64,000 nt of DNA from Sisyra terminalis (taxonomy: Eukaryota; Arthropoda; Insecta; Neuroptera; Sisyridae), in NCBI GenBank assembly GCA_958496175.1, contig OY292278.1, positions 310,001 to 374,000 of the forward strand, given 5' to 3'. Both the position numbers and the translations under genes were made by a program. The notes under the pieces were generated by a model. It was not told the DNA's origin, did not search any database, and was given only the letters and a program-made list of their open reading frames with translations. Shown in pieces: positions 13,122-26,541 of this stretch (position 1 is the stretch's first letter; every line of letters starts with the position of its first letter).

Positions 13122-14299
13122 GGTTATTTTTGCGGATATTATTGCGGTTATTTTTGCGGATATTATTGCGGTTATTTTGGCGGATATCATTGCGGTTATT
13201 TTGCGGTAACATTTGCGGTTATTTTTGCGTATATTATTGCGGATATTTTTGCGGATATCATTGCGGTTATTTTGCGGTAATATTTGCGGTTATTTTTGCG
13301 GATATTATTGCGGTTATTTTGCTGTAATATTTGCGGTTAATTTTGCGGATATCATTGCGGTTATTTTTGCGGATATTATTGCGGTTATTTTTGCGGAAAT
13401 CATTGCGGTTATTTTGCGGTGATATTTGCGGTTATTTTTGCGGATATCATTGCGGTTATTTTGCGGTAATATTTGCGGTTATTTTTGCGGATATTATTGC
13501 GGTTATTTTGCTGTAATATTTGCGGTTAATTTTGCGGATATCATTGCGGTTATTTTTGCGGATATTATTGCGGTTATTTTTGCCGATATCATTGCGGTTA
13601 TTTTGCGGTAATATTTGCGGTTATTTTTGCGGATATCATTGCGGTTATTTTTGCGGATATTATTGCGGTTATTTTTGCGGAAATCATTGCGGTTATTTTG
13701 CGGTGATATTTGCGGTTATTTTTGCGGATATTATTGCGGTTATTTTGCTGTAATATTTGCGGTTAATTTTGCGGATATCATTGCGGTTATTTTTGCGGAT
13801 ATTATTGCGGTTATTTTGGCGGATATCATTGCGGTTATTTTGCGGTAACATTTGCGGTTATTTTTGCGTATATTATTGCGGATATTTTTGCGGATATCAT
13901 TGCGGTTATTTTGCGGTAATATTTGCGGTTATTTTTGCGGATATTATTGCGGTTATTTTGCTGTAATATTTGCGGTTAATTTTGCGGATATCATTGCGGT
14001 TATTTTTGCGGATATTATTGCGGTTATTTTTGCGGAAATCATTGCGGTTATTTTGCGGTGATATTTGCGGTTATTTTTGCGGATATCATTGCGGTTATTT
14101 TGCGGTAATATTTGCGGTTATTTTTGCGGATATTATTGCGGTTATTTTGCTGTAATATTTGCGGTTAATTTTGCGGATATCATTGCGGTTATTTTTGCGG
14201 ATATTATTGCGGTTATTTTTGCCGATATCATTGCGGTTATTTTGCGGTAATATTTGCGGTTATTTTTGCGGATATCATTGCGGTTATTTTTGCGGATAT
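13122..14299 (+). repeat. 639-bp-offset tandem duplication
   Basis: About 13122-13660 matches 13761-14299 at offset 639. Both contain TTTTTGCGTATATTATTGCGG (near 13226 and 13865) and TTTTTGCCGATATC (near 13582 and 14221), two uncommon variants. The match fails on the left near 13121, where one copy has TTATTTT and the other TTAATTT. On the right it fails near 14299, where GGTT becomes GGAT. A related 237-bp step repeats part of it again from 14396. Confidence 0.8.
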
Positions 14300-14984
14300 T
14301 ATTGCGGATATTTTTGCGGATATCATTGCGGTTATTTTGCGGTAATATTTGCGGTTATTTTTGCGGATATTATTGCGGTTATTTTGCTGTAATATTTGCG
14401 GTTAATTTTGCGGATATCATTGCGGTTATTTTTGCGGATATTATTGCGGTTATTTTTGCCGATATCATTGCGGTTATTTTGCGGTAATATTTGCGGTTAT
14501 TTTTGCGGATATCATTGCGGTTATTTTTGCGGATATTATTGCGGTTATTTTTGCGGAAATCATTGCGGTTATTTTGCGGTGATATTTGCGGTTATTTTTG
14601 CGGATATCATTGCGGTTATTTTTGCGGATATCATTGCGGTTATTTTGCGGTGATATTTGCGGTTATTTTTGCGGATATCATGGCGGTTAATTTGCTGTAA
14701 TATTTGCGGTTATGTTTGCGGATATCATTGCGGTTATTTTTGCGGATATTATTGCGGTTATTTTTGCGGATATTATTGCGGTTATTTTTGCGGATATCAT
14801 TGCGGTTATTTTGCGGTAACATTTGCGGTTATTTTTGCGGATATTATTGCGGTTATTTTTGCGGATATCATTGCGGTTATTTTGCGGTAATATTTGCGGT
14901 TATTTTTGCGGATATTATTGCGGTTATTTTGCTGTAATATTTGCGGTTAATTTTGCGGATATTATTGCGGTTATTTTTGCGGAA

Positions 14985-15824
14985 ATCATTGCGGTTATTT
15001 TTGCGGATATCATTGCGGTTATTTTGCGGTGATATTTGCGGTTATTTTTGCGGATATCATTGCGGTTATTTTGCGGTAATATTTGCGGTTATTTTTGCGG
15101 ATATCATTGCGGTTATTTTTGCGGATATTATTGCGGTTATTTTTGCGGATATCATTGCGGTTATATTGCTGTAATATTTGCGGTTAATTTTGCGGATATC
15201 ATTGCGGTTATTTTTGCGGATATCATTGCGGTTATTTTGCGGTAATATTTGCAGTTATTTTTGCGGATATCATTTCGGTTATTTTTGCGGATATCATTGC
15301 GGTTATTTTGCTGTAATATTTGTGGTTAATTTTGCGGATATTATTGCGGTTATTTTTGCGGATATCATTGCGGTTATTTTTGCGGATATCATTGCGGTTA
15401 TTTTGCGGTGATATTTGCGGTTATTTTTGCGGATATCATTGCGGTTATTTTGCGGTAATATTTGCGGTTATTTTTGCGGATATCATTGCGGTTATTTTTG
15501 CGGATATTATTGCGGTTATTTTTGCGGATATCATTGCGGTTATATTGCTGTAATATTTGCGGTTAATTTTGCGGATATCATTGCGGTTATTTTTGCTGAT
15601 ATCATTGCGGTTATTTTGCGGTAATATTTGCGGTTATTTTTGCGGATATCATTTCGGTTATTTTTGCGGATATCATTGCGGTTATTTTGCTGTAATATTT
15701 GTGGTTAATTTTGCGGATATTATTGCGGTTATTTTTGTGGATATCATTGCGGTTATTTTTGCGGATATCATTGCGGTTATTTTGCGGTGATATTTGCGGT
15801 TATTTTTGCGGATATCATTGCGGT
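14985..15824 (+). repeat. 379-bp HOR, about 2.2 tandem copies
   Basis: The period is 379 bp, with equivalent points at 15036 and 15415. Both copies share TTATATTGCTG, the ATCATTTCGG variant and TTTGTGGTTAATT. Differences are few: GCAGTTATT near 15250 versus GCGGTTATT; GCGGATATC versus GCTGATATC near 15597; GCGGATATC versus GTGGATATC near 15738. The same 379-bp unit reappears at 18019 and 21805. Confidence 0.85.
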
Positions 15825-18018
15825 TATTTTTGCGGATATTATTGCGGTTATTTTTGCGGATATTATTGCGGTTATTTTTGCGGATATCATTGCGGTTATT
15901 TTGCGGTGATATTTGCGGTTATTTTTGCGGATATCATTGCGGTTATTTTTGCGGATATTATTGCGGTTATTTTGTCGGATATTATTGCGGTTATTTTTGC
16001 GGATATCATTGCGGTTATTTTGCGGTAACATTTGCGGTTATTTTGGCGGATATTATTGCGGTTATTTTTGCGGATATCATTGCGGATATTTTGCGGTGAT
16101 ATTTGCGGTTATTTTTGCGGATATCATTGCGGTTATTTTGCGGTAATATTTGCGGTTATTTTTGCGGATATCATTGCGGTTATTTTGGCGGATATCATTG
16201 CGGTTATTTTGCTGTAATATTTGCGGTTAATTTGGCGGATATTATTGCGGTTATTTTTGCGGATATCATTGCGGTTATTTTTGCGGATAACATTGCGGTT
16301 ATTTTGCGGTGATATTTGCGGTTATTTTTGCGGATATCATTGCGGTTATTTTGCGGTAATATTTGCGGTTATTTTTGCGGATATCATTGCGGTTATTTTT
16401 GCGGATATTATTGCGGTTATTTTTGCGGATATTATTGCGGTTATTTTGGCGGATATCATTGCGGTTATTTTGCGGTAACATTTGCGGTTATTTTTGCGTA
16501 TATTATTGCGGATATTTTTGCGGATATCATTGCGGTTATTTTGCGGTAATATTTGCGGTTATTTTTGCGGATATTATTGCGGTTATTTTGCTGTAATATT
16601 TGCGGTTAATTTTGCGGATATCATTGCGGTTATTTTTGCGGTAATATTTGCGGTTATTTTTGCGGATATCATTGCGGTTATTTTTGCGGATATTATTGCG
16701 GTTATTTTTGCGGATATCATTGCGGTTATTTTGCTGTAATATTTGCGGTTAATTTGGCGGATATTATTGCGGTTATTTTTGCGGATATCATTGCGGTTAT
16801 TTTTGCGGATAACATTGCGGTTATTTTGCGGTGATATTTGCGGTTATTTTTGCGGATATCATTGCGGTTATTTTGCGGTAATATTTGCGGTTATTTTTGC
16901 GGATATCATTGCGGTTATTTTGCGGTAATATTTGCGGTTATTTTTGCGGATATTATTGCGGTTATTTTGCTGTAATATTTGCGGTTAATTTTGCGGAAAT
17001 CATTGCGGTTATTTTGCGGTGATATTTGCGGTTATTTTTGCGGAAATCATTGCGGTTATTTTGCGGTGATATTTGCGGTTATTTTTGCGGATATCATTGC
17101 GGTTATTTTGCGGTAACATTTGCGGTTATTTTTGCGGATATTATTGCGGTTATTTTTGCCGATATCATTGCGGTTATTTTGCGGTAATATTTGCGGTTAT
17201 TTTTGCGGATATCATTGCGGTTATTTTTGCGGATATTATTGCGGTTATTTTTGCGGAAATCATGCGGTTATTTTGCGGTGATATTTGCGGTTATTTTTGC
17301 GGATATCATTGCGGTTATTTTTGCGGATATCATTGCGGTTATTTTGCGGTGATATTTGCGGTTATTTTTGCGGATATCATTGCGGTTAATTTGCGGTAAT
17401 ATTTGCGGTTATGTTTGCGGATATCATTGCGGTTATTTTTGCGGATATTATTGCGGTTATTTTTGCGGATATCATTGCGGTTACTTTGCGGTAACATTTG
17501 CGGTTATTTTTGCGGATATTATTGCGGTTATTTTTGCGGATATCATTGCGGTTATTTTGCGGTAATATTTGCGGTTATTTTTGCGGATATTATTGCGGTT
17601 ATTTTGCTGTAATATTTGCGGTTAATTTTGCGGATATTATTGCGGTTATTTTTGCGGAAATCATTGCGGTTATTTTTGCGGATATCATTGCGGTTATTTT
17701 GCGGTGATATTTGCGGTTATTTTTGCGGATATCATTGCGGTTATTTTGCGGTAATATTTGCGGTTATTTTTGCGGATATCATTGCGGTTATTTTTGCGGA
17801 TATTATTGCGGTTATTTTTGCGGATATCATTGCGGTTATATTGCGGTAATATTTGCGGTTATTTTTGCGGATATCATTTCGGTTATTTTTGCGGATATCA
17901 TTGCGGTTATTTTGCTGTAATATTTGTGGTTAATTTTGCGGATATTATTGCGGTTATTTTTGCGGATATCATTGCGGTTATTTTTGCGGATATCATTGCG
18001 GTTATTTTGCGGTGATAT

Positions 18019-18397
18019 TTGCGGTTATTTTTGCGGATATCATTGCGGTTATTTTGCGGTAATATTTGCGGTTATTTTTGCGGATATCATTGCGGTTATT
18101 TTTGCGGTTATTATTGCGGTTATTTTTGCGGATATCATTGCGGTTATATTGCTGTAATATTTGCGGTTAATTTTGCGGATATCATTGCGGTTATTTTTGC
18201 GGATATCATTGCGGTTATTTTGCGGTAATATTTGCGGTTATTTTTGTGGATATCATTTCGGTTATTTTTGCGGATATCATTGCGGTTATTTTGCTGTAAT
18301 ATTTGTGGTTAATTTTGCGGATATTATTGCGGTTATTTTTGCGGATATCATTGCGGTTATTTTTGCGGATATCATTGCGGATATTTTGCGGTGATAT
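18019..18397 (+). repeat. 379-bp HOR, dispersed single copy
   Basis: This lies 2,604 bp from the unit at 15415 and 3,786 bp from that at 21805. It carries the private TTTTTGCGGTTATTATTGCGG variant near 18103, as do the 21.8 kb copies but not the 15 kb pair, so it is closer to the later copies. Confidence 0.75.
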
Positions 18398-19440
18398 TTG
18401 CGGTTATTTTTGCGGATATCATTGCGGTTATTTTTGCGGATATTATTGCGGTTATTTTTTCGGATATTATTGCGGTTATTTTGCTGTAATATTTGCGGTT
18501 AATTTTGCGGATATTATTGCGGTTATTTTTGCGGAAATCATTGCGGTTATTTTTGCGGATATCATTGCGGTTATTTTGCTGTAATATTTGTGGTTAATTT
18601 TGCGGATATTATTGCGGTTATTTTTGCGGATATCATTGCGGTTATTTTTGCGGATATCATTGCGGTTATTTTGCGGTAACATTTGCGGTTATTTTGGCGG
18701 ATATTATTGCGGTTATTTTTGCGGATATCATTGCGGATATTTTGCGGAGATATTTGCGGTTATTTTTGCGGATATCATTGCGGTTATTTTGCGGTAATAT
18801 TTGCGGTTATTTTTGCGGATATTATTGCGGTTATTTTTGCGGATATCATTGCGGTTATATTGCGGTAATATTGCGGTTATTTTTGCGGATATCATTTCGG
18901 TTATTTTTGCGGATATCATTGCGGTTATTTTGCTGTAATATTTGTGGTTAATTTTGCGGATATTATTGCGGTTATTTTTGCGGATATCATTGCGGTTATT
19001 TTTGCGGATATCATTGCGGTTATTTTGCGGTGATATTTGCGGTTATTTTTGCGGATATTATTGCGGTTATTTTGCGGTAATATTTGCGGTTATTTTTGCG
19101 GATATCATTGCGGTTATTTTGCTGTAATATTTGCGGTTAATTTTGCGGATATTATTGCGGTTATTTTTGCGGATATCATTGCGGTTATTTTTGCGGATAT
19201 CATTGCTGTTATTTTGCGGTGATATTTGCGGTTATTTTTGCGGATATCATTACGGTTATTTTGCGGTAATATTTGCGGTTATTTTTGCGGATATCATTGC
19301 GGTTATTTTTGCGGATATTATTGCGGTTATTTTTGCGGATATCATTGCGGTTATTTTGCATTAATATTTGCGGTTAATTTTGCGGATATCATTGCGGTTA
19401 TTTTGGCGGATATCATTGCGGTTATTTTGCGGTAATATTT

Positions 19441-21345
19441 GCGGTTATTTTTGCGGATATCATTGCGGTTATTTTGCTGTAATATTTGCGGTTAATTTGG
19501 CGGATATTATTGCGGTTATTTTTGCGGATATCATTGCGGTTATTTTTGCGGATAACATTGCGGTTATTTTGCGGTGATATTTGCGGTTATTTTTGCGGAT
19601 ATCATTGCGGTTATTTTGCGGTAATATTTGCGGTTATTTTTGCGGATATCATTGCGGTTATTTTTGCGGATATTATTGCGGTTATTTTTGCGGATATTAT
19701 TGCGGTTATTTTGGCGTATATCATTGCGGTTATTTTGCGGTAACATTTGCGGTTATTTTTGCGTATATTATTGCGGATATTTTTGCGGATATCATTGCGG
19801 TTATTTTGCGGTAATATTTGCGGTTATTTTTGCGGATATTATTGCGGTTATTTTGCTGTAATATTTGCGGTTAATTTTGCGGAAATCATTGCGGTTATTT
19901 TGCGGTGATATTTGCGGTTATTTTTGCGGAAATCATTGCGGTTATTTTGCGGTGATATTTGCGGTTATTTTTGCGGATATCATTGCGGTTATTTTGCGGT
20001 AACATTTGCGGTTATTTTTGCGGATATTATTGCGGTTATTTTTGCCGATATCATTGCGGTTATTTTGCGGTAATATTTGCGGTTATTTTTGCGGATATCA
20101 TTGCGGTTATTTTTGCGGATATTATTGCGGTTATTTTTGCGGAAATCATTGCGGTTATTTTGCGGTGATATTTGCGGTTATTTTTGCGGATATCATTGCG
20201 GTTATTTTTGCGGATATCATTGCGGTTATTTTGCGGTGATATTTGCGGTTATTTTGGCGGATATCATTGCGGTTAATTTGCGGTAACATTTGCGGTTATT
20301 TTTGCGTATATTATTGCGGATATTTTTGCGGATATCATTGCGGTTATTTTGCAGTAATATTTGCGGTTATTTTTGCGGATATTATTGCGGTTATTTTGCT
20401 GTAATATTTGCGGTTAATTTTGCGGATATCATTGCGGTTATTTTTGCGGTAATATTTGCGGTTATTTTTGCGGATATCATTGCGGTTATTTTTGCGGATA
20501 TTATTGCGGTTATTTTTGCGGATATCATTGCGGTTATTTTGCTGTAATATTTGCGGTTAATTTGGCGGATATTATTGCGGTTATTTTTGCGGATATCATT
20601 GCGGTTATTTTTGCGGATAACATTGCGGTTATTTTGCGGTGATATTTGCGGTTATTTTTGCGGATATCATTGCGGTTATTTTGCGGTAATATTTGCGGTT
20701 ATTTTTGCGGATATCATTGCGGTTATTTTTGCGGATATTATTGCGGTTATTTTTGCGGATATTATTGCGGTTATTTTGGCGTATATCATTGCGGTTATTT
20801 TGCGGTAACATTTGCGGTTATTTTTGCGTATATTATTGCGGATATTTTTGCGGATATCATTGCGGTTATTTTGCGGTAATATTTGCGGTTATTTTTGCGG
20901 ATATTATTGCGGTTATTTTGCTGTAATATTTGCGGTTAATTTTGCGGAAATCATTGCGGTTATTTTGCGGTGATATTTGCGGTTATTTTTGCGGAAATCA
21001 TTGCGGTTATTTTGCGGTGATATTTGCGGTTATTTTTGCGGATATCATTGCGGTTATTTTGCGGTAACATTTGCGGTTATTTTTGCGGATATTATTGCGG
21101 TTATTTTTGCCGATATCATTGCGGTTATTTTGCGGTAATATTTGCGGTTATTTTTGCGGATATCATTGCGGTTATTTTTGCGGATATTATTGCGGTTATT
21201 TTTGCGGAAAGCATTGCGGTTATTTTGCGGTGATATTTGCGGTTATTTTTGCGGATATCATTGCGGTTATTTTGCGGTGATATTTGCGGTTATTTTGGCG
21301 GATATCATTGCGGTTAATTTGCGGTAATATTTGCGGTTATGTTTG
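19441..21345 (+). repeat. 1,065-bp-offset tandem duplication
   Basis: About 19441-20239 matches 20506-21304 at offset 1,065. Shared rare variants are TTTTGGCGTATATC (near 19712 and 20777), TTTTTGCGTATATT and paired GCGGAAATC blocks. The second copy has GCGGAAAGC near 21209 where the first has GCGGAAATC. It also lacks one 24-bp unit near 21262 relative to 20197-20220, so the offset shrinks by one unit after that. Loss of exactly one unit points to slippage or unequal exchange in register. Confidence 0.82.
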
Positions 21346-21616
21346 CGGATATCATTGCGGTTATTTTTGCGGATATTATTGCGGTTATTTTTGCGGATAT
21401 TATTGCGGTTATTTTTGCGGATATCATTGCGGTTACTTTGCGGTAACATTTGCGGTTATTTTTGCGGATATTATTGCGGTTATTTTTGCGGATATCATTG
21501 CGGTTATTTTGCGGTAATATTTGCGGTTATTTTTGCGGATATTATTGCGGTTATTTTGCTGTAATATTTGCGGTTAATTTTGCGGATATTATTGCGGTTA
21601 TTTTTGCGGAAATCAT

Positions 21617-22528
21617 TGCGGTTATTTTGCGGTAATATTTGCGGTTATTTTTGCGGATATCATTTCGGTTATTTTTGCGGATATCATTGCGGTTATTTTG
21701 CTGTAATATTTGTGGTTAATTTTGCGGATATTATTGCGGTTATTTTTGCGGATATCATTGCGGTTATTTTTGCGGATATCATTGCGGTTATTTTGCGGTG
21801 ATATTTGCGGTTATTTTTGCGGATATCATTGCGGTTATTTTGCGGTAATATTTGCGGTTATTTTTGCGGATATCATTGCGGTTATTTTTGCGGTTATTAT
21901 TGCGGTTATTTTTGCGGATATCATTGCGGTTATATTGCTGTAATATTTGCGGTTAATTTTGCGGATATCATTGCGGTTATTTTTGCGGATATCATTGCGG
22001 TTATTTTGCGGTAATATTTGCGGTTATTTTTGCGGATATCATTTCGGTTATTTTTGCGGATATCATTGCGGTTATTTTGCTGTAATATTTGTGGTTAATT
22101 TTGCGGATATTATTGCGGTTATTTTTGCGGATATCATTGCGGTTATTTTTGCGGATATCATTGCGGTTATTTTGCGGTGATATTTGCGGTTATTTTTGCG
22201 GATATCATTGCGGTTATTTTGCGGTAATATTTGCGGTTATTTTTGCGGATATCATTGCGGTTATTTTTGCGGTTATTATTGCGGTTATTTTTGCGGATAT
22301 CATTGCGGTTATATTGCTGTAATATTTGCGGTTAATTTTGCGGATATCATTGCGGTTATTTTTGCGGATATCATTGCGGTTATTTTGCGGTAATATTTGC
22401 GGTTATTTTTGCGGATATCATTTCGGTTATTTTTGCGGATATCATTGCGGTTATTTTGCTGTAATATTTGTGGTTAATTTTGCGGATATTATTGCGGTTA
22501 TTTTTGCGGATATCATTGCGGATAATTT
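21617..22528 (+). repeat. 379-bp HOR, about 2.4 tandem copies
   Basis: Equivalent points are 21805 and 22184, with partial copies on both sides. GCGGTTATTATT near 21892 and 22271, TTATATTGCTG, ATCATTTCGG and TTTGTGGTTAATT recur at 379-bp spacing. The run ends where GGATAATTTTGGGGATATC appears near 22530. That motif belongs to the next, 687-bp duplication, which overlaps this one from 22274. Confidence 0.85.
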
Positions 22529-23686
22529 TGGGGATATCATTGCGGTTATTTTGCGGTGATATTTGCGGTTATTTTTGCGGATATCATTGCGGTTATTTTT
22601 GCGGATATTATTGCGGTTATTTTTGCGGATATTATTGCGGTTATTTTTGCGGATATCATTGCGGTTATTTTGCGGTAACATTTGCGGTTATTTTGGCGGA
22701 TATTATTGCGGTTATTTTTGCGGATATCATTGCGGATATTTTGCGGAGATATTTGCGGTTATTTTTGCGGATATCATTGCGGTTATTTTGCGGTAATATT
22801 TGCGGTTATTTTTGCGGATATTATTGCGGTTATTTTTGCGGATATCATTGCGGTTATATTGCGGTAATATTTGCGGTTATTTTTGCGGATATCATTTCGG
22901 TTATTTTTGCGGATATCATTGCGGTTATTTTGCTGTAATATTAGTGGTTAATTTTGCGGATATTATTGCGGTTATTTTTGCGGATATCATTGCGGTTATA
23001 TTGCTGTAATATTTGCGGTTAATTTTGCGGATATCATTGCGGTTATTTTTGCGGATATCATTGCGGTTATTTTGCGGTAATATTTGCGGTTATTTTTGCG
23101 GATATCATTTCGGTTATTTTTGCGGATATCATTGCGGTTATTTTGCTGTAATATTTGTGGTTAATTTTGCGGATATTATTGCGGTTATTTTTGCGGATAT
23201 CATTGCGGATAATTTTGGGGATATCATTGCGGTTATTTTGCGGTGATATTTGCGGTTATTTTTGCGGATATCATTGCGGTTATTTTTGCGGATATTATTG
23301 CGGTTATTTTTGCGGATATTATTGCGGTTATTTTTGCGGATATCATTGCGGTTATTTTGCGGTAACATTTGCGGTTATTTTGGCGGATATTATTGCGGTT
23401 ATTTTTGCGGATATCATTGCGGATATTTTGCGGAGATATTTGCGGTTATTTTTGCGGATATCATTGCGGTTATTTTGCGGTAATATTTGCGGTTATTTTT
23501 GCGGATATTATTGCGGTTATTTTTGCGGATATCATTGCGGTTATATTGCGGTAATATTTGCGGTTATTTTTGCGGATATCATTTCGGTTATTTTTGCGGA
23601 TATCATTGCGGTTATTTTGCTGTAATATTAGTGGTTAATTTTGCGGATATTATTGCGGTTATTTTTGCGGATATCATTGCGGTTAT
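22274..23686 (+). repeat. 687-bp tandem duplication, apparently identical copies
   Basis: 22274-22999 and 22961-23686 match at offset 687 and I saw no difference. Both carry several private changes: GGATAATTTTGGGGATATC (22528, 23215), GCGGAGATATT (22743, 23430) and TAATATTAGTGGTTAATT (22937, 23624). GCGGAGATATT removes the usual stop in form d, which gives a 156-codon open frame in each copy. That frame is a repeat artefact. This is one of the youngest duplications in the window. Confidence 0.9.
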
Positions 23687-26044
23687 TTTTGCGGATATCA
23701 TTGCGGATATTTTGCGGTGATATTTGCGGTTATTTTTGCGGATATTATTGCGGTTATTTTGCGGTAATATTTGCGGTTATTTTTGCGGATATCATTGCGG
23801 TTATTTTGCTGTAATATTTGCGGTTAATTTTGCGGATATTATTGCGGTTATTTTTGCGGATATCATTACGGTTATTTTTGCGGATATCATTGCTGTTATT
23901 TTGCGGTGATATTTGCGGTTATTTTTGCGGATATCATTACGGTTATTTTGCGGTAATATTTGCGTTTATTTTTGCGGATATCATTGCGGTTATTTTTGCG
24001 GATATTATTGCGGTTATTTTTGCGGATATCATTGCGGTTATTTTGCATTAATATTTGCGGTTAATTTTGCGGATATCATTGCGGTTATTTTTGCGGATAT
24101 CATTGCGGTTATTTTGCGGTAATATTTGCGGTTATTTTTGCGGATATTATTGCGGTTATTTTTTCGGATATCATTGCGGTTATTTTTGCGGATATTATTG
24201 CGGTTATTTTGCTGTAATATTTGCGGTTAATTTTGCGGATATTATTGCGGTTAATTTTGCGGATATCATTGCGGTTATTTTGCTGTAATATTTGCGGTTA
24301 ATTTTGCGGATATTATTGCGGTTATTTTTTCGGATATCATTGCGGTTATTTTTGCGGATATTATTGCGGTTATTTTTGCGGATATTATTGCGGGAATTTT
24401 TGCGGATATCATTGCGGTTATTTTGCGGTAACATTTGCGGTTATTTTTGCGGATATTATTGCGGTTATTTTTGCGGAAATCATTGCGGTTATTTTGCGGT
24501 AATATTTGCGGTTATTTTTGCGGATATTATTGCGGTTATTTTGCTGTAATATTTGCGGTTAATTTTGCGGATATTATTGCGGTTATTTATGCGGATATCA
24601 TTGCGGTTATATTGCTGTAATATTTGCGGTTAATTTTGAGGATATCATTGCGGTTTTTTTTGCGGATATCATTGCGGTTATTTTGGCGGATATCATTGCG
24701 GATATTTTGCGGTGATATTTGCGGTTATTTTTGCGGATATCATTGCGGTTATTTTGCGGTAATATTTGCGGTTATTTTTGCGGATATCATTGCGGTTATT
24801 TTTGCGGATATTATTGCGGTTATTTTTGCGGATATCATTGCGGTTATTTTGCTGTAATATTTGCGGTTAATTTTGCGGATATCATTGCGGTTATTTTTGC
24901 GGATATCATTGCGGTTATTTTGCGGTAATATTAGCGGTTATTTTTGCGGATATCATTGCGGTTATTTTTGCGGATATTATTGCGGTTATTTTTGCGGATA
25001 TTATTGCGGTTATTTTGCGGTAACATTTGCGGTTATTTTTGCGGATATTATTGCGGTTATTTTTGCGGTTATTATTGCGGTTATTTTTGCGGATATCATT
25101 GCGGTTATTTTGCGGTAATATTTGCGGTTATTTTTGCGGATATCATTGCGGTTATTTTGCGGTAATATTTGCGGTTATTTTTGCGGATATTATTGCGGTT
25201 ATTTTGCTGTAATATTTGCGGTTAATTTTGCGGATATAATTGCGGTTATTTTTGCGGATATTATTGCGGTTATTTTTGCGGATATCATTGCGGTTATTTT
25301 GCTGTAATATTTGCGGTTAATTTTGCGGATATCATTGCGGTTATTTTTGCGGATATCATTGCGGTTATTTTGCGGTAATAATAGCGGTTATTTTTGCGGA
25401 TATCATTGCCGTTATTTTTGCGGATATTATTGCGGGAATTTTTGCGGATATCATTGCGGTTATTTTGCGGTAACATTTGCGGTTATTTTTGCGGATATTA
25501 TTGCGGTTATTTTTGCGGAAATCATTGCGGTTATTTTGCGGTAATATTTGCGGTTATTTTTGCGGATATTATTGCGGTTATTTTGCTGTAATATTTGCGG
25601 TTAATTTTGCGGATATTATTGCGGTTATTTTTGCGGATATCATTGCTGTTATTTTGCTGTAATATTTGCGGTTAATTTGGCGGATATTATTGCGGTTATT
25701 TTTGCGGATATCATTGCGGTTATTTTTGCGGATAACATTGCGGTTATTTTGCGGTGATATTTGCGGTTATTTTTGCGGATATCATTGCGGTTATTTTGCG
25801 GTAATATTTGCGGTTATTTTTGCGGATATCATTGCGGTTATTTTTGCGGATATTATTGCGGTTATTTTTGCGAATATTATTGCGGTTATTTTGGCGGATA
25901 TCATTGCGGTTATTTTGCGGTAACATTTGCGGTTATTTTTGCGTATATTATTGCGGATATTTTTGCGGATATCATTGCGGTTATTTTGCGGTAATATTTG
26001 CGGTTATTTTTGCGGATATTATTGCGGTTATTTTGCTGTAATAT

Positions 26045-26514
26045 TTGCGGTTAATTTTGCGGATATCATTGCGGTTATTTTTGCGGATATTATTGCGGTT
26101 ATTTTTGCGGAAATCATTGCGGTTATTTTGCGGTGATATTTGCGGTTATTTTTGCGGATATCATTGCGGTTATTTTGCGGTAACATTTGCGGTTATTTTT
26201 GCGGATATTATTGCGGTTATTTTTGCCGATATCATTGCGGTTATTTTGCGGTAATATTTGCGGTTATTTTTGCGGATATTATTGCGGTTATTTTGCTGTA
26301 ATATTTGCGGTTAATTTTGCGGATATCATTGCGGTTATTTTTGCGGATATTATTGCGGTTATTTTTGCGGAAATCATTGCGGTTATTTTGCGGTGATATT
26401 TGCGGTTATTTTTGCGGATATCATTGCGGTTATTTTTGCGGATATCATTGCGGTTATTTTGCGGTGATATTTGCGGTTATTTTTGCGGATATCATTGCGG
26501 TTAATTTGCGGTAA
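26045..26514 (+). repeat. 260-bp unit doublet, occurrence 1 of 6
   Basis: Two 260-bp units start at 26045 and 26305. Each runs TGCTGTAATATT, TGCGGTTAATTT, then b, TATTAT b, and TGCGGAAATCAT before TGCGGTGATATT. The first ends with TAACATT then TGCCGATATC; the second ends with the TTAATTTGCGGTAAT and TTATGTTTGCGG markers near 26506-26528. The whole segment, through about 26880, is repeated at offset 8,059 near 34.1 kb. Confidence 0.82.
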
Positions 26515-26541
26515 TATTTGCGGTTATGTTTGCGGATATCA

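Noticed and set aside
22468..22938. 156-codon open frame (also 23155-23625)
   Set aside because: It is long only because GCGGAGATATT replaces the normal stop-bearing GCGGTGATATT. The protein would be low-complexity octapeptides with frame changes.
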